Shown piece after piece: positions 41,390 to 49,253 of a DNA stretch of 64,000 bases. Origin of the DNA: JAJTFW01 sp046330075 (GTDB lineage: Bacteria > Bacteroidota > Bacteroidia > AKYH767-A > OLB10); NCBI GenBank assembly GCA_046330075.1, contig JAXLTL010000011.1, positions 41,435-105,434 on the forward strand, read 5' to 3'. The stretch's first letter is position 1; each line of letters opens with the position of its first letter. The position numbers and the translations under genes are program-made. The notes beneath the pieces are model-generated. The model was given only the letters and a program-made list of their open reading frames with translations, was not told the DNA's origin and made no database searches.

Positions 41390-43891
41390 TCACTCCTCTT
41401 CCAGCTCCAGTTCCAGTTCTTCCTGCTTTTTCGACTGGTTGTCAACCTTCTTGGTAACCGTTGAGTCTTTTTTAAACCATCCGAATTCCTTGTTTAAGAT
41501 GGATTTCAGGTCCTGTTTTTCACGTTTGATGTCGGTGGCGATCTTCTGCTCAATACCCTTGCGGTCGTACGTAATTTTTGGATCTGCCACCGGACCTTTC
41601 ATGGTGAGAAAGAGCTTCATGCGTCCCAGACCGTCATCTTCGATGGTTCCGAATTCCGTGTTCCTGTCGCGTACCTTCTTTCCCAGTATTTGTGAAAGAT
41701 AGAGCTGCAGTTTATAATCCACCATGTTGCTAAAACTATGCGTACCCGACATGGTAAGGTCCATCACGCTGGAGCGGATTTCCATCGTTGGAATGTTAAT
41801 CAGTTGATTGCTGATCTCGATTTCATTCTGCAGTGTTTCGAATTTTATCTTCTGCAAGTCGGCTCCTTTCAGATAACGGGAGAGGGCCAGCATCGGTTGA
41901 AAATCGTTCAGCTCGCCTTTGTCGATGGTCAGTTTGCTTTTTGCGTAGACCTTATTGAAATTACAATGCAGCGATTTACTCCACACCGATGCGAACTGCA
42001 CAGATGCCGTCAGTTTTCCTTTTACATTTTTATCCTGCATCACCTCCTGACCGAAGTTACCAAGCTGCGTAAACATCTCCGTCACGTCGAGATTTTTCAA
42101 CGTGGCATCACAGGCGATCAACAAGCTATCTCCCCGGGAAGCATCCATACGTCCATTCAGTTGCAGATACCCTTCAAACGCTTTGAAGGAGATGGCGTTT
42201 CCTGACAGTACTTTATCCGAAAGCAACAGTTTACCGTTCACCTGCCAGGCCTGGAATTTTCTGAAGCTGAGTATTCCGATTTCAACACCCAGCTCCATAC
42301 GGATACGGTTACTGAAATCAAGACGATAGGAAGTATCGGCAGAAGTATTGGATTTATCTTCGAGCAGTTCGTTGAGATCAAGGTTCCGGCAACGGAGATG
42401 AGCTATTGCTTTCAGCGACTCCTGCTCGCTTAACACGAAGGCATATACATTGTCAAAGGTACCATCAACACTGAAATCGCTGCCTGCAGCCTTACCACTC
42501 AGCTGCGTCACCGTTAGACGGTTTCCGAACAGCGTCAGCCGGCCGTTGATATCCTCCACGACCACCGGACTCTCCTTCAGTTTCAATGATACATGTGCGG
42601 CCTCCACTATACCTTCGGATACCCAGCCTACGGGATCACCGGCCCGGCCCTTGATACGTGCATCTACCAGCAAGGATCCCTTCATCGACTCCAGCGTATC
42701 AGGCAGGTAAAAACGACTCAGAACTTCGAGGTCGATACGTGATTTGGCGGAGAGGCTCAGCGTCGGCTGTGCGAAATTTTCCATCACAACGTCCATCTTC
42801 AGCGGTTGACCCTGCAGACGGGCCTCCACGCCATTCAGCGATAAACGCTCATGTGGCTGAGAGGGTGAAATGCGGTTGGTATAATTACCTTTGAACCGGA
42901 TATTACTCAATGAATAATCGCTTCCCGAAGGACGCAAGGAGGCATTCTGCGAACCAAACTCACAGGCTACGAGTGGCTGCTCCGTATTGCTGATATTTCC
43001 ACTCAGACGGAGGTTAAAATAAATGGTTCCTTCGTACTCATACTGACGCAACTTCTCAGTATATACACCCGGGATAAGTGACAATAACTCACGAAGTCCG
43101 GCATCCTTGCTCTGCACTTTCAGGTCCACCGTTGTTGTTTCGCCCTTCTCTCTGAAAAAACCATCTACACCCAGATTCAGATCAGCTACACTCAGTGTAC
43201 TCTCTTTAATTTCATACAGGCCCTGACGCTTATCGATGCGAACAGCGAGATGCAGACGGGTATTCTTGGCAGGTATATAATTTACATCTCCTGACTTAAA
43301 CCGCTCCACAAACAGGTCGCCGTCACCGGTGAGGTCGTAAATATCTTCACTGAAACGGCCGCCCCATTTCATCTCCTTTGCGTGTAAAGCATAATCGCGC
43401 TTCCCGGACACACTGCGATAATGCACCGTGGTTTCATGAAGGATGATCTCCTCAAGACCCAATGAAAACGACGATTTATTGCTTCCCTTCCGGAAGATGT
43501 CGTAGTTCTCCTTTCCACCGGCATCCACATACAGATTACAAATGGCATCCTCAACAGCGATTTTCTTCAGTTTCACATCATCGCTGAACACATCCCAGAT
43601 ACTGAACTGCAGAAATACGTGGCGGGCATCGAGCAGTTGTTCACGTGTACCGGCCACCGGAGCGCCTTTGGTGCGAACCCCGGAAAAATCGACGCTGGCA
43701 TACGGAAACTTACGGAGAAGTGAAAAATTGATATCGTCCACACTCACCGGCACCACCAGGTATGTATTGATCTGCTGCACGGCCAGCTCCTTGATCCTTG
43801 GTCCCAACAGCCATGCGGCCACTGTAGCCAGCAGAAAAAGGGATACAGGAATCCCCAGCAGAATCAGCAACCAACGTTTCTTTTTACTCAC
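41390..43891 (-). CDS. AsmA-family envelope protein
   Basis: The 833-residue protein has one N-terminal membrane anchor (about residues 6-28) and then a long beta-rich periplasmic body. VPVSVDDINFSLLRKFPYAS and VDFSGVRTKG match the AsmA N-terminal pattern; FNKVYAKSKLTIDKGELNDF and NMVDYKLQLYLSQILGKKVR match the C-terminal AsmA_2/TamB-like part. Such proteins are linked to lipid transport between membranes or outer-membrane biogenesis. It ends in a Glu/Lys-rich tail. It precedes the histidine kinase with a 44-base gap, probably in one operon. Confidence 0.85.
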   Translation of the reverse strand: MSKKKRWLLILLGIPVSLFLLATVAAWLLGPRIKELAVQQINTYLVVPVSVDDINFSLLRKFPYASVDFSGVRTKGAPVAGTREQLLDARHVFLQFSIWDVFSDDVKLKKIAVEDAICNLYVDAGGKENYDIFRKGSNKSSFSLGLEEIILHETTVHYRSVSGKRDYALHAKEMKWGGRFSEDIYDLTGDGDLFVERFKSGDVNYIPAKNTRLHLAVRIDKRQGLYEIKESTLSVADLNLGVDGFFREKGETTTVDLKVQSKDAGLRELLSLIPGVYTEKLRQYEYEGTIYFNLRLSGNISNTEQPLVACEFGSQNASLRPSGSDYSLSNIRFKGNYTNRISPSQPHERLSLNGVEARLQGQPLKMDVVMENFAQPTLSLSAKSRIDLEVLSRFYLPDTLESMKGSLLVDARIKGRAGDPVGWVSEGIVEAAHVSLKLKESPVVVEDINGRLTLFGNRLTVTQLSGKAAGSDFSVDGTFDNVYAFVLSEQESLKAIAHLRCRNLDLNELLEDKSNTSADTSYRLDFSNRIRMELGVEIGILSFRKFQAWQVNGKLLLSDKVLSGNAISFKAFEGYLQLNGRMDASRGDSLLIACDATLKNLDVTEMFTQLGNFGQEVMQDKNVKGKLTASVQFASVWSKSLHCNFNKVYAKSKLTIDKGELNDFQPMLALSRYLKGADLQKIKFETLQNEIEISNQLINIPTMEIRSSVMDLTMSGTHSFSNMVDYKLQLYLSQILGKKVRDRNTEFGTIEDDGLGRMKLFLTMKGPVADPKITYDRKGIEQKIATDIKREKQDLKSILNKEFGWFKKDSTVTKKVDNQSKKQEELELELEEE

Positions 43892-44017
43892 CGGACGAAG
43901 ATAGAACGTAAATCTCCTCCGAAAATTGATTTAAAAGGTTAAAAATTCACAAAGTTCTGTGAACTGGCTGAAGGAACAGGCAAGACTTCTCCTCAGGACA
44001 GGTTGAATCTTTCCGCA

Positions 44018-44041
44018 GGACAGGTCGCGACCTGTCCCTAC
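44018..44041. repeat. Intergenic palindrome of the GGTCGCGACC class
   Basis: GGACAGGTCGCGACCTGTCC at 44018-44037 is a perfect 20-bp palindrome followed by ctac, the usual GTAGGG-type arm end. A partial second copy (cctcaggacaggtt) lies 25 bases upstream. It sits in the 256-base gap between the AsmA-like gene and the T9SS gene. The core equals that of the palindromes at 3601 and 6130. Confidence 0.7.
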
Positions 44042-44147
44042 ATTACGAAATGTCCGTACATGAAATAATCCGGCCGGTCCTCCTTTGAACGATTGGCGCT
44101 GTGTTCGCGGGAAGCCGGCCGGGGAATAATAAAATTACGTTGTGACC

Positions 44148-45221
44148 TCAGCGTTGAATCAACACCGGCACAATTTCACGGAACCCGGCGGCAGTGACGC
44201 TCATCCGGTAGGCGCCGGGGGCGAGGTCGCGGAGGGAGATGGTGGGTTGTTTTGTATTTGGATGCGTGGTGAGGACCAGTCGTCCGCTGATATCGAATAA
44301 TTCAACATCAGTTACGATCGATTCGGTGCTGATGGTGATGATATCGGTGGCGGGATTGGGATAGGCCGAGAAAGAAGTGGTATAACGGTCGGGGATACCC
44401 GTAAGATTATAAAAATACGGTTGCTGCGAGATGGTATAACAGAACGAATCCTGCGCGGCCACGGTATAATTTCCGGATTGTAATGGTGAATAGGTCGCAC
44501 TATTGGCCCCAAAAATTGCAGTTCCGTTCAGATACCATTGCCAGTTGGTGAGCCAGGAAGGGTTCGCCACCAGCTGTGATCCGTTCCAGGAGATCACAGG
44601 ATGGTTCGGAGCCTTCACCAGTACATCGAGACTCACGCCCAGATAAGAAATATAGCCAGGGCATAATGAAGGAGCGCCGCTCACCATATACGAACCGGAT
44701 GACTTTACCACGAGGGAAGTTCCTGTTGCACCGGGAATCGGATTTCCATTCAGATACCAGGTAATATTGGTATCGTACGGCATCATCAGCTCAAAAACGA
44801 TACTATCTGCGCCATCGGCCTCAGTACTATCGCAGAGGATAAAAAAACCGGAGTTGGGATCGTAACTATAGGAACCGGAGCTCATCACGGTAACAGGAAG
44901 GAAGACCCAACCATCTACCAGCACAGAATCCGACATCTCTGAACAACCGTTCAGTGTTGCCATCACTGAATAATACGAACCAGAGCCTGTATTATAAGAT
45001 ACATTCACCGTTGGATTGGTTTCGCCGGGAAGAATTACACCATCTCGATACCATTGATACGCATCGTACGTTTGGGTGTTCACCACCGTTGAAGTGTTCG
45101 GACATAATATCGGAGAAGGTGTGTTCACCGTTGCGGTAAACGGGCATTGCGCATAACCATGTTGTTTATGAAAGATGAGCAAGGCCAGAATCAGAATAAG
45201 ATATTGTATGTAACGTAACAT
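44148..45221 (-). CDS. Secreted Ig-like protein with T9SS type A sorting domain
   Basis: ATG 45221 is chosen because it opens the signal peptide MLRYIQYLILILALLIFHKQ (ending GYAQ). The frame extends 27 codons further through a simple repeat that encodes PTCQLTNSP-like text and is not protein-like. The mature part has Ig-like modules with NTQTYDAYQWYRDGVILPGE, ITWYLNGNPIPGATGTSLVV and NWQWYLNGTAIFGANSATYS. The C-terminus is type A (AYPNPATDIITIST, VELFDISGRLVLT, YRMSVTAAGFREI). The total is 357 residues. Exported and surface-associated by family; function unknown. Confidence 0.82.
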   Translation of the reverse strand: MLRYIQYLILILALLIFHKQHGYAQCPFTATVNTPSPILCPNTSTVVNTQTYDAYQWYRDGVILPGETNPTVNVSYNTGSGSYYSVMATLNGCSEMSDSVLVDGWVFLPVTVMSSGSYSYDPNSGFFILCDSTEADGADSIVFELMMPYDTNITWYLNGNPIPGATGTSLVVKSSGSYMVSGAPSLCPGYISYLGVSLDVLVKAPNHPVISWNGSQLVANPSWLTNWQWYLNGTAIFGANSATYSPLQSGNYTVAAQDSFCYTISQQPYFYNLTGIPDRYTTSFSAYPNPATDIITISTESIVTDVELFDISGRLVLTTHPNTKQPTISLRDLAPGAYRMSVTAAGFREIVPVLIQR

Positions 45222-45589
45222 AGTAAGGGGGTTTTGTAAAGAGTAGACGAATGAAATGGGAAAGGTTGCCCGGGGGAAATTGGTGAATTGGTAAGTTGGC
45301 AAGTTGGTAAGTTGGCAAATTGGTAAGTTGGCAAATCCCCTCCATTAGGAAATTGACAAATTGCCGAAGGCCTCGAGCATGCCTCGATGGCCGAAGGCCC
45401 CAACTAAGTGAAGCAAACGTCTGGGGGTGAGTTTGTCTTGCGAAATCATTGATGCCTCACCCCAGCCCACTCCAGAGGGAGAATAGAATTGTTTTAGTAA
45501 TTGAGATATTCTTTCTCCTACTATTGTGCGTAACGTCCAGAATTCACTCTTCGGCTATAGCCCCTTTTGCTCCTCTGTGATCAGCTTCG
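45222..45589. other. Intergenic region, repeat-rich, no gene seen
   Basis: It holds the 8-bp tandem repeat (45278-45333), a word resembling the cctcaccccagcccactcca intergenic repeat seen in many Bacteroidota (about 45453-45480), and otherwise unremarkable sequence. No frame has natural composition and no RNA gene was seen. Confidence 0.4.
45278..45333. repeat. Seven tandem copies of an 8-bp unit (ARTTGGYR)
   Basis: Units read aattggtg, aattggta, agttggca, agttggta, agttggca, aattggta and agttggca without interruption. The repeat lies upstream of the T9SS start at 45221. It is a microsatellite prone to slippage, inside the 5' leader region of that gene. Confidence 0.85.
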
Positions 45590-45740
45590 CTTACAAGGAG
45601 GGAACACGGATAAAACGGATTGAGCGGATGGTCGCGGATTAAATATCGGAACTTGACGGCCACAACTATCTCTATAGGAAAGGTTTTTCGCATGTCTGGT
45701 CGCGACCGGACACTACCATCAATTGCGTCAATCAACCTCT
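45590..45740. repeat. Diverged copy of the ~215-bp intergenic repeat
   Basis: The block order resembles the 3-6 kb repeats: ggaacacggataaaacggat and gcggatggtcgcggatt, then cgcatgtctggtcgcgaccg followed by gacactacca with the palindromic core GGTCGCGACC, then aaagc-type tail words near 45770. Identity is far lower than between the first two loci. It lies between the sigma/anti-sigma operon end and the T9SS gene. Confidence 0.6.
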
Positions 45741-45775
45741 GGATCTTTGTAACATTGAAGCTCTGCAACTTTAAC

Positions 45776-47245
45776 TTACCACATCAGCACCACTCCGCCT
45801 TCAACAGATTGTCGGAAGGATTTCCGTTTGGCGGCGTAGTTGTCGTTGTACTGGGAGGTGAGCATAAGGCTGCCAGCGGGACGTAACATAACGGAAAAGC
45901 GATCGGTAACCGCATAAGCGGCTTCAAGGCGGAAAAGGGCATCGAAACTGTTACGGCGATACAGGTCGCTGCGCTCGTTGGTTTGTTCTACACGTTGATC
46001 ATCGATATTATACACCCATGCGTCGGCGTTGAGCAAGTTCGTATAGGCGATACCGGTATGAAGTCCGATGCTGATTTTTGTTCCGGTTTTGAGGCGATAT
46101 CCGATCAATACCGGAATACTCCAGCGGGAATAGGAATTGCGCACCATCGTATCGGTTGCGTTCAGTGTAGCGAGGGTGGATGTTGCTCCGGGAGAGGCAG
46201 GATCAGACCAGGCGGCTGTGTATCCGTTTTGCAGGGTAAAAGTGCCGAATGTGGTATCGCCGTATGCAAACGCCACTCCGGTTTCACCAATATCATTTTG
46301 AAGACGCTTGAACGACCAGTCTTCTTCCTGCCGGGAATAGTTGAACCCCGTCGTAACAACCCATCCTCCACGTGATGCGCTGATTTCTGCTCCACCGAGG
46401 AATGAAATCACTTTTTGTTCTGCATTTTCCAGCGATGCAGATTGCACACTGGCGTTACCGTTAGCATACGTATTGGTAAATGATGCAGCACCTGCAGAGA
46501 GCGCCAGTCCGAAGGCTGTACTGACTTTATTTGAGCGACCAGCCTTCATGGAATCCGGAAACAAGGGCGGTGCAGTTGAAGTAACCGGAGGTGGTTCAGC
46601 GAGGGATACAGCAACCACCGTTTCATCTTCGCAACCGGTGCCAGCTGGAGGTGTGATGCTGCCGGTTTCTTCAGGGAGGAAAGGATTCTCTTCTCCCGGC
46701 GCAATTGTTCCGTAAACAATCTCCCGTTGCGGGACAGGCTCTGAAGCAACAGGTACCTCAATCGTTTCTTTCAATGCCGGAACTATTTTTTTCTTCCGGG
46801 AAGGATGAACCGGAGATATATGCGCCATTTTCGGAGTGGGTGCAGAAAAATCAGCTGAGGGCAGTGGCGATGTAGAAGTATTATTTTCCGGGACTGTGTT
46901 TCCGGGAGTAGCATCAGCAGGAGGCTCAGTAGCAGCTTTGGGTGTAACACCGGAAGGCTCTACTATAGGAACGGTTGCGGGTGTGGATTTTTCAGCCATG
47001 GCGGGAAGATCGGGCTGATGACGGTCGCGCAGGAAATAAAAGAGGAGGAGTCCGGCCACCACCACAGCAGCAATCCGGTACACATAGGCAGCGCCGTTAG
47101 TACTCCACCAGAAAGCACCGATGCGGCGTTTCTTTTTCTCTGCCAGTTTTTCCTGCAGGGCTTCCCTCACCTGCGGCGGCGGTGTTTCTTCGTACCTTTT
47201 CAGGCGCGAGAAGAAATCACGGTCGTTGTGCTGATCTTCACTCAT
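45776..47245 (-). CDS. Dual-membrane-spanning anti-sigma-like protein (Dma type) with C-terminal outer-membrane barrel
   Basis: The 489-residue protein overlaps the ECF sigma stop by 4 bases, the normal place of an anti-sigma factor. Residues 1-45 are a cytosolic charged N-terminus (RLKRYEETPPPQVREALQEK). One transmembrane helix follows at about 54-72 (YVYRIAAVVVAGLLLFYF). Residues 73-240 are a long Pro/Thr/Ser/Glu-rich linker. Residues ~241-489 look like an outer-membrane beta-barrel: STAFGLALSAGAASF, GGWVVTTGFNYSRQEED, RWSIPVLIGYRLKTG, RFSVMLRPAGSLMLTSQYND, with a terminal aromatic (GVVLMW). This matches the Dma anti-sigma architecture described in Bacteroides. Membership is a topology-based inference. 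Confidence 0.78.
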   Translation of the reverse strand: MSEDQHNDRDFFSRLKRYEETPPPQVREALQEKLAEKKKRRIGAFWWSTNGAAYVYRIAAVVVAGLLLFYFLRDRHQPDLPAMAEKSTPATVPIVEPSGVTPKAATEPPADATPGNTVPENNTSTSPLPSADFSAPTPKMAHISPVHPSRKKKIVPALKETIEVPVASEPVPQREIVYGTIAPGEENPFLPEETGSITPPAGTGCEDETVVAVSLAEPPPVTSTAPPLFPDSMKAGRSNKVSTAFGLALSAGAASFTNTYANGNASVQSASLENAEQKVISFLGGAEISASRGGWVVTTGFNYSRQEEDWSFKRLQNDIGETGVAFAYGDTTFGTFTLQNGYTAAWSDPASPGATSTLATLNATDTMVRNSYSRWSIPVLIGYRLKTGTKISIGLHTGIAYTNLLNADAWVYNIDDQRVEQTNERSDLYRRNSFDALFRLEAAYAVTDRFSVMLRPAGSLMLTSQYNDNYAAKRKSFRQSVEGGVVLMW

Positions 47246-47805
47246 ATTGATTTCAGTTCCTTCCGGCGGAGGTGGGCATCCAGCATCCGTCGGAGTTGTT
47301 TACGTGCTTTAAAGAATTGTGTTTTACTGGTGTTTTCGGATATGCCCAGCTGTTGGGCGATATCACGGTGGGAGAAGCCCTCCACGGCGAAGAGGTTGAA
47401 CACCATCCTGTAGCCTTCGGGGAGTTGCTGAATGAGGTCGATGAGTTCCTTTTCGGTGACATCGGGCCAGGGAGAAGGATCATCGGTATCGGCACCACCC
47501 TCTTCGGCATAGGTCTGCATCCGCTCCATTTCGCGTTTCTTCGACTTATACTGATCCAGGGCCAGGTTAACAAAAAGCCTCCGCATCCATCCTTCGAAGG
47601 AACCCTCACCGCTGTACTGTTTAATCTTCTCATACACCTTTATAAAGCCCTCCTGGAGAAGGTCTTGTGCCTCCTCCGGGTCGCGGGCATAGCGCAAGCA
47701 GAGACCATACATCGCCGACGAATACCGGGTATATAACCGGTCGAAGGCAGTAAGATCACCATCCTGGCAGCCCCTGATCAGCGCCTTATCAGGTTCCATA
47801 GACAT
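47242..47805 (-). CDS. ECF RNA polymerase sigma factor (sigma-70 family)
   Basis: The 187-residue protein shows region 2 as RLYTRYSSAMYGLCLRYARD followed by PEEAQDLLQEGFIKVYEKI and the GSFEGWMRRLFVNLALDQYK segment; region 4 is LPEGYRMVFNLFAVEGFSHR then DIAQQLGISENTSKTQFFKA. It is a paralogue of the sigma factor at 13230-13781 with the same spacing of motifs. Its stop overlaps the anti-sigma start (ATGA, 47242-47245), so translation is coupled. Upstream is a repeat-rich gap. Target genes are unknown. Confidence 0.93.
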   Translation of the reverse strand: MSMEPDKALIRGCQDGDLTAFDRLYTRYSSAMYGLCLRYARDPEEAQDLLQEGFIKVYEKIKQYSGEGSFEGWMRRLFVNLALDQYKSKKREMERMQTYAEEGGADTDDPSPWPDVTEKELIDLIQQLPEGYRMVFNLFAVEGFSHRDIAQQLGISENTSKTQFFKARKQLRRMLDAHLRRKELKSI

Positions 47806-48130
47806 AGAGAAGACGAAGGTACGGCGAAAAGTTGCCTAAGTCCGCCAAAGGCGGTAGGTTAATCCCGCAAGGCGGGAGTTAATCCCGCAAGCGAAGCTTG
47901 GCGGGAGTTATAAATGTTATGAGAGTTAGAAATGTTGTAAGAGTTATAAATGTTGTCCGCCGGACGGCGGAGGGTTAAAATGTTATGAGAGTTAAAATGT
48001 TATCCGCCTCCGCTGTACAGCGGACGGCAGAGGGTTAAAGAGATGTAGAGTTACAGAGTCGCAGCGTTTCGAGGCGCTTGCGCCTCGGGGTTGCTGAGTT
48101 ACGGGGGGGGTAATTCTGAATTCTGAATTA
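47806..48130. repeat. Mosaic of short repeats and hairpins upstream of the second sigma operon
   Basis: The word gagttataaatgtt and variants start at 47905, 47923, 47941, 47972 and 47988, the first three exactly 18 bp apart. Between them are GC-rich hairpins such as ccgccggacggcgg and ccgctgtacagcgg, earlier tccgccaaaggcgg and cccgcaaggcggg, and gaggcgcttgcgcctc (48071-48086). A direct repeat attctgaattctgaatta ends the block. It is non-coding; no promoter could be picked from it. Confidence 0.7.
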
Positions 48131-48170
48131 CCCGGTCTTGACAGCAGGTCCGGCAGAAATGAGCATCTAA

Positions 48171-49046
48171 TTAAAACGAAATATACTCCAGCGGATTTAC
48201 CGGGCTGCCGTTGTACCAGAGTTCAAAATGGAGATGGGGTCCGGTGCTGTATTCGCCGGTGTTGCCGATGATGGCGATCACTTCACCGGCTTTCACATAA
48301 TCGCCTACACTTTTCATCAAGGCTGAATTATGCTTGTAAAGGGTCATGAGATTGTTGCCGTGCTGCACGCCAATCACGTATCCGGTTTCAGAGGTAAAAC
48401 TGGCGATCACCACGGTGCCGTCGAGGGCTGATTTTATTACTTCGTTGGGTCCGGCGACGATATCAATACCATAGTGTTTTTGTATCGCGTTGAATTTCGT
48501 CGTTATGGTTCCCTTGAGTGGTGTAAAGAACGCCGTGCTACCGATACCGGAGGAAAAAGTTTTGGCCGGTGTTTCCGATAACTCATATTTATCTCCTGCT
48601 TCCATCTGCTCGCGCAGCCGGGCATCTTCCTCCGATTTATCGAGTTTACGAATGGAATCGTAAAGCGTACCATCACCCGATGCCTTTAGAGGTTTCACGG
48701 TATCCACTTTATCATTCAGCACATTGAGGAGATTGGCGAGATAGCGTTCCTGCGCACCCATCTTATAATCGAGGGAGTCGGTTTTTAGCGCTACGTTCAC
48801 GAGGTTGCGGCGGATATTGACATCGGTATAACCGGGAATGTATTCGCGAAGTCCGGTGAAAGCAATCAGGTACAGTGTGAGCGTAATCAGGCTAATTACA
48901 AACGTACCGCCGAAGATGATGATGTTCATCGGCGTGAGGCGTAGCGAAAACTTCTCCTCCAGGGTCTGGTCGTTGAGCACAACCAGCCGGAAGATACTTC
49001 GTAAGTTCCTGACAATCTTTTTTCTACGCTGTTTGGTAACCGGCAT
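48171..49046 (-). CDS. M23 family metallopeptidase (membrane-anchored)
   Basis: ATG 49046 is preferred (MPVTKQRRKKIVRNLRSIFR), as the 17 codons upstream have no family match. The 291-residue protein has one membrane helix at about 40-62 (NIIIFGGTFVISLITLTLYL), a helical segment, and a C-terminal M23 domain with HYGIDIVAGPNEVIKSALDG and the paired motif GPHLHFELWYNGSPVNPLEY. The HxxxD and HxH zinc ligands are present, so it should be an active peptidoglycan endopeptidase or an LytM regulator. It is divergent from porW/sprE, a pairing that appears conserved in the phylum in my recollection. Confidence 0.92.
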   Translation of the reverse strand: MPVTKQRRKKIVRNLRSIFRLVVLNDQTLEEKFSLRLTPMNIIIFGGTFVISLITLTLYLIAFTGLREYIPGYTDVNIRRNLVNVALKTDSLDYKMGAQERYLANLLNVLNDKVDTVKPLKASGDGTLYDSIRKLDKSEEDARLREQMEAGDKYELSETPAKTFSSGIGSTAFFTPLKGTITTKFNAIQKHYGIDIVAGPNEVIKSALDGTVVIASFTSETGYVIGVQHGNNLMTLYKHNSALMKSVGDYVKAGEVIAIIGNTGEYSTGPHLHFELWYNGSPVNPLEYISF

Positions 49047-49202
49047 CTCCGCAAATATCGTAAAAGTTAAACGGTTTCCCTTCCCCACCGGCCTCATACA
49101 ACAATCTCCCGCAGTTTACGTTGAATCTGCCGGCAACCCGGCCTCTTCCGGCTCAGGGAAAGGACAGACAGCAAAACGCTATCTCCCATTCTCCTAAATC
49201 CT

Positions 49203-49210
49203 TATATTTG
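49203..49210 (+). promoter_or_regulatory. Bacteroidota -7 element for porW/sprE
   Basis: TATATTTG matches TAnnTTTG and lies 43 bases before the GTG start at 49254, in the 207-base divergent spacer with the M23 gene. Confidence 0.4.
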
Positions 49211-49253
49211 CCGTTTAAGACCAACCGCTAACCGAATTCCGGACCTCCCGATT

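Noticed and set aside
45278..45333. 8-bp tandem repeat considered as an iteron origin
   Set aside because: No rep gene, no DnaA boxes and no plasmid genes nearby; looks like a slippage microsatellite.
47905..48004. 18-bp spaced repeats considered as a CRISPR array
   Set aside because: Units are 14-18 bp with no variable 30-bp spacers, and no cas gene is in the window.
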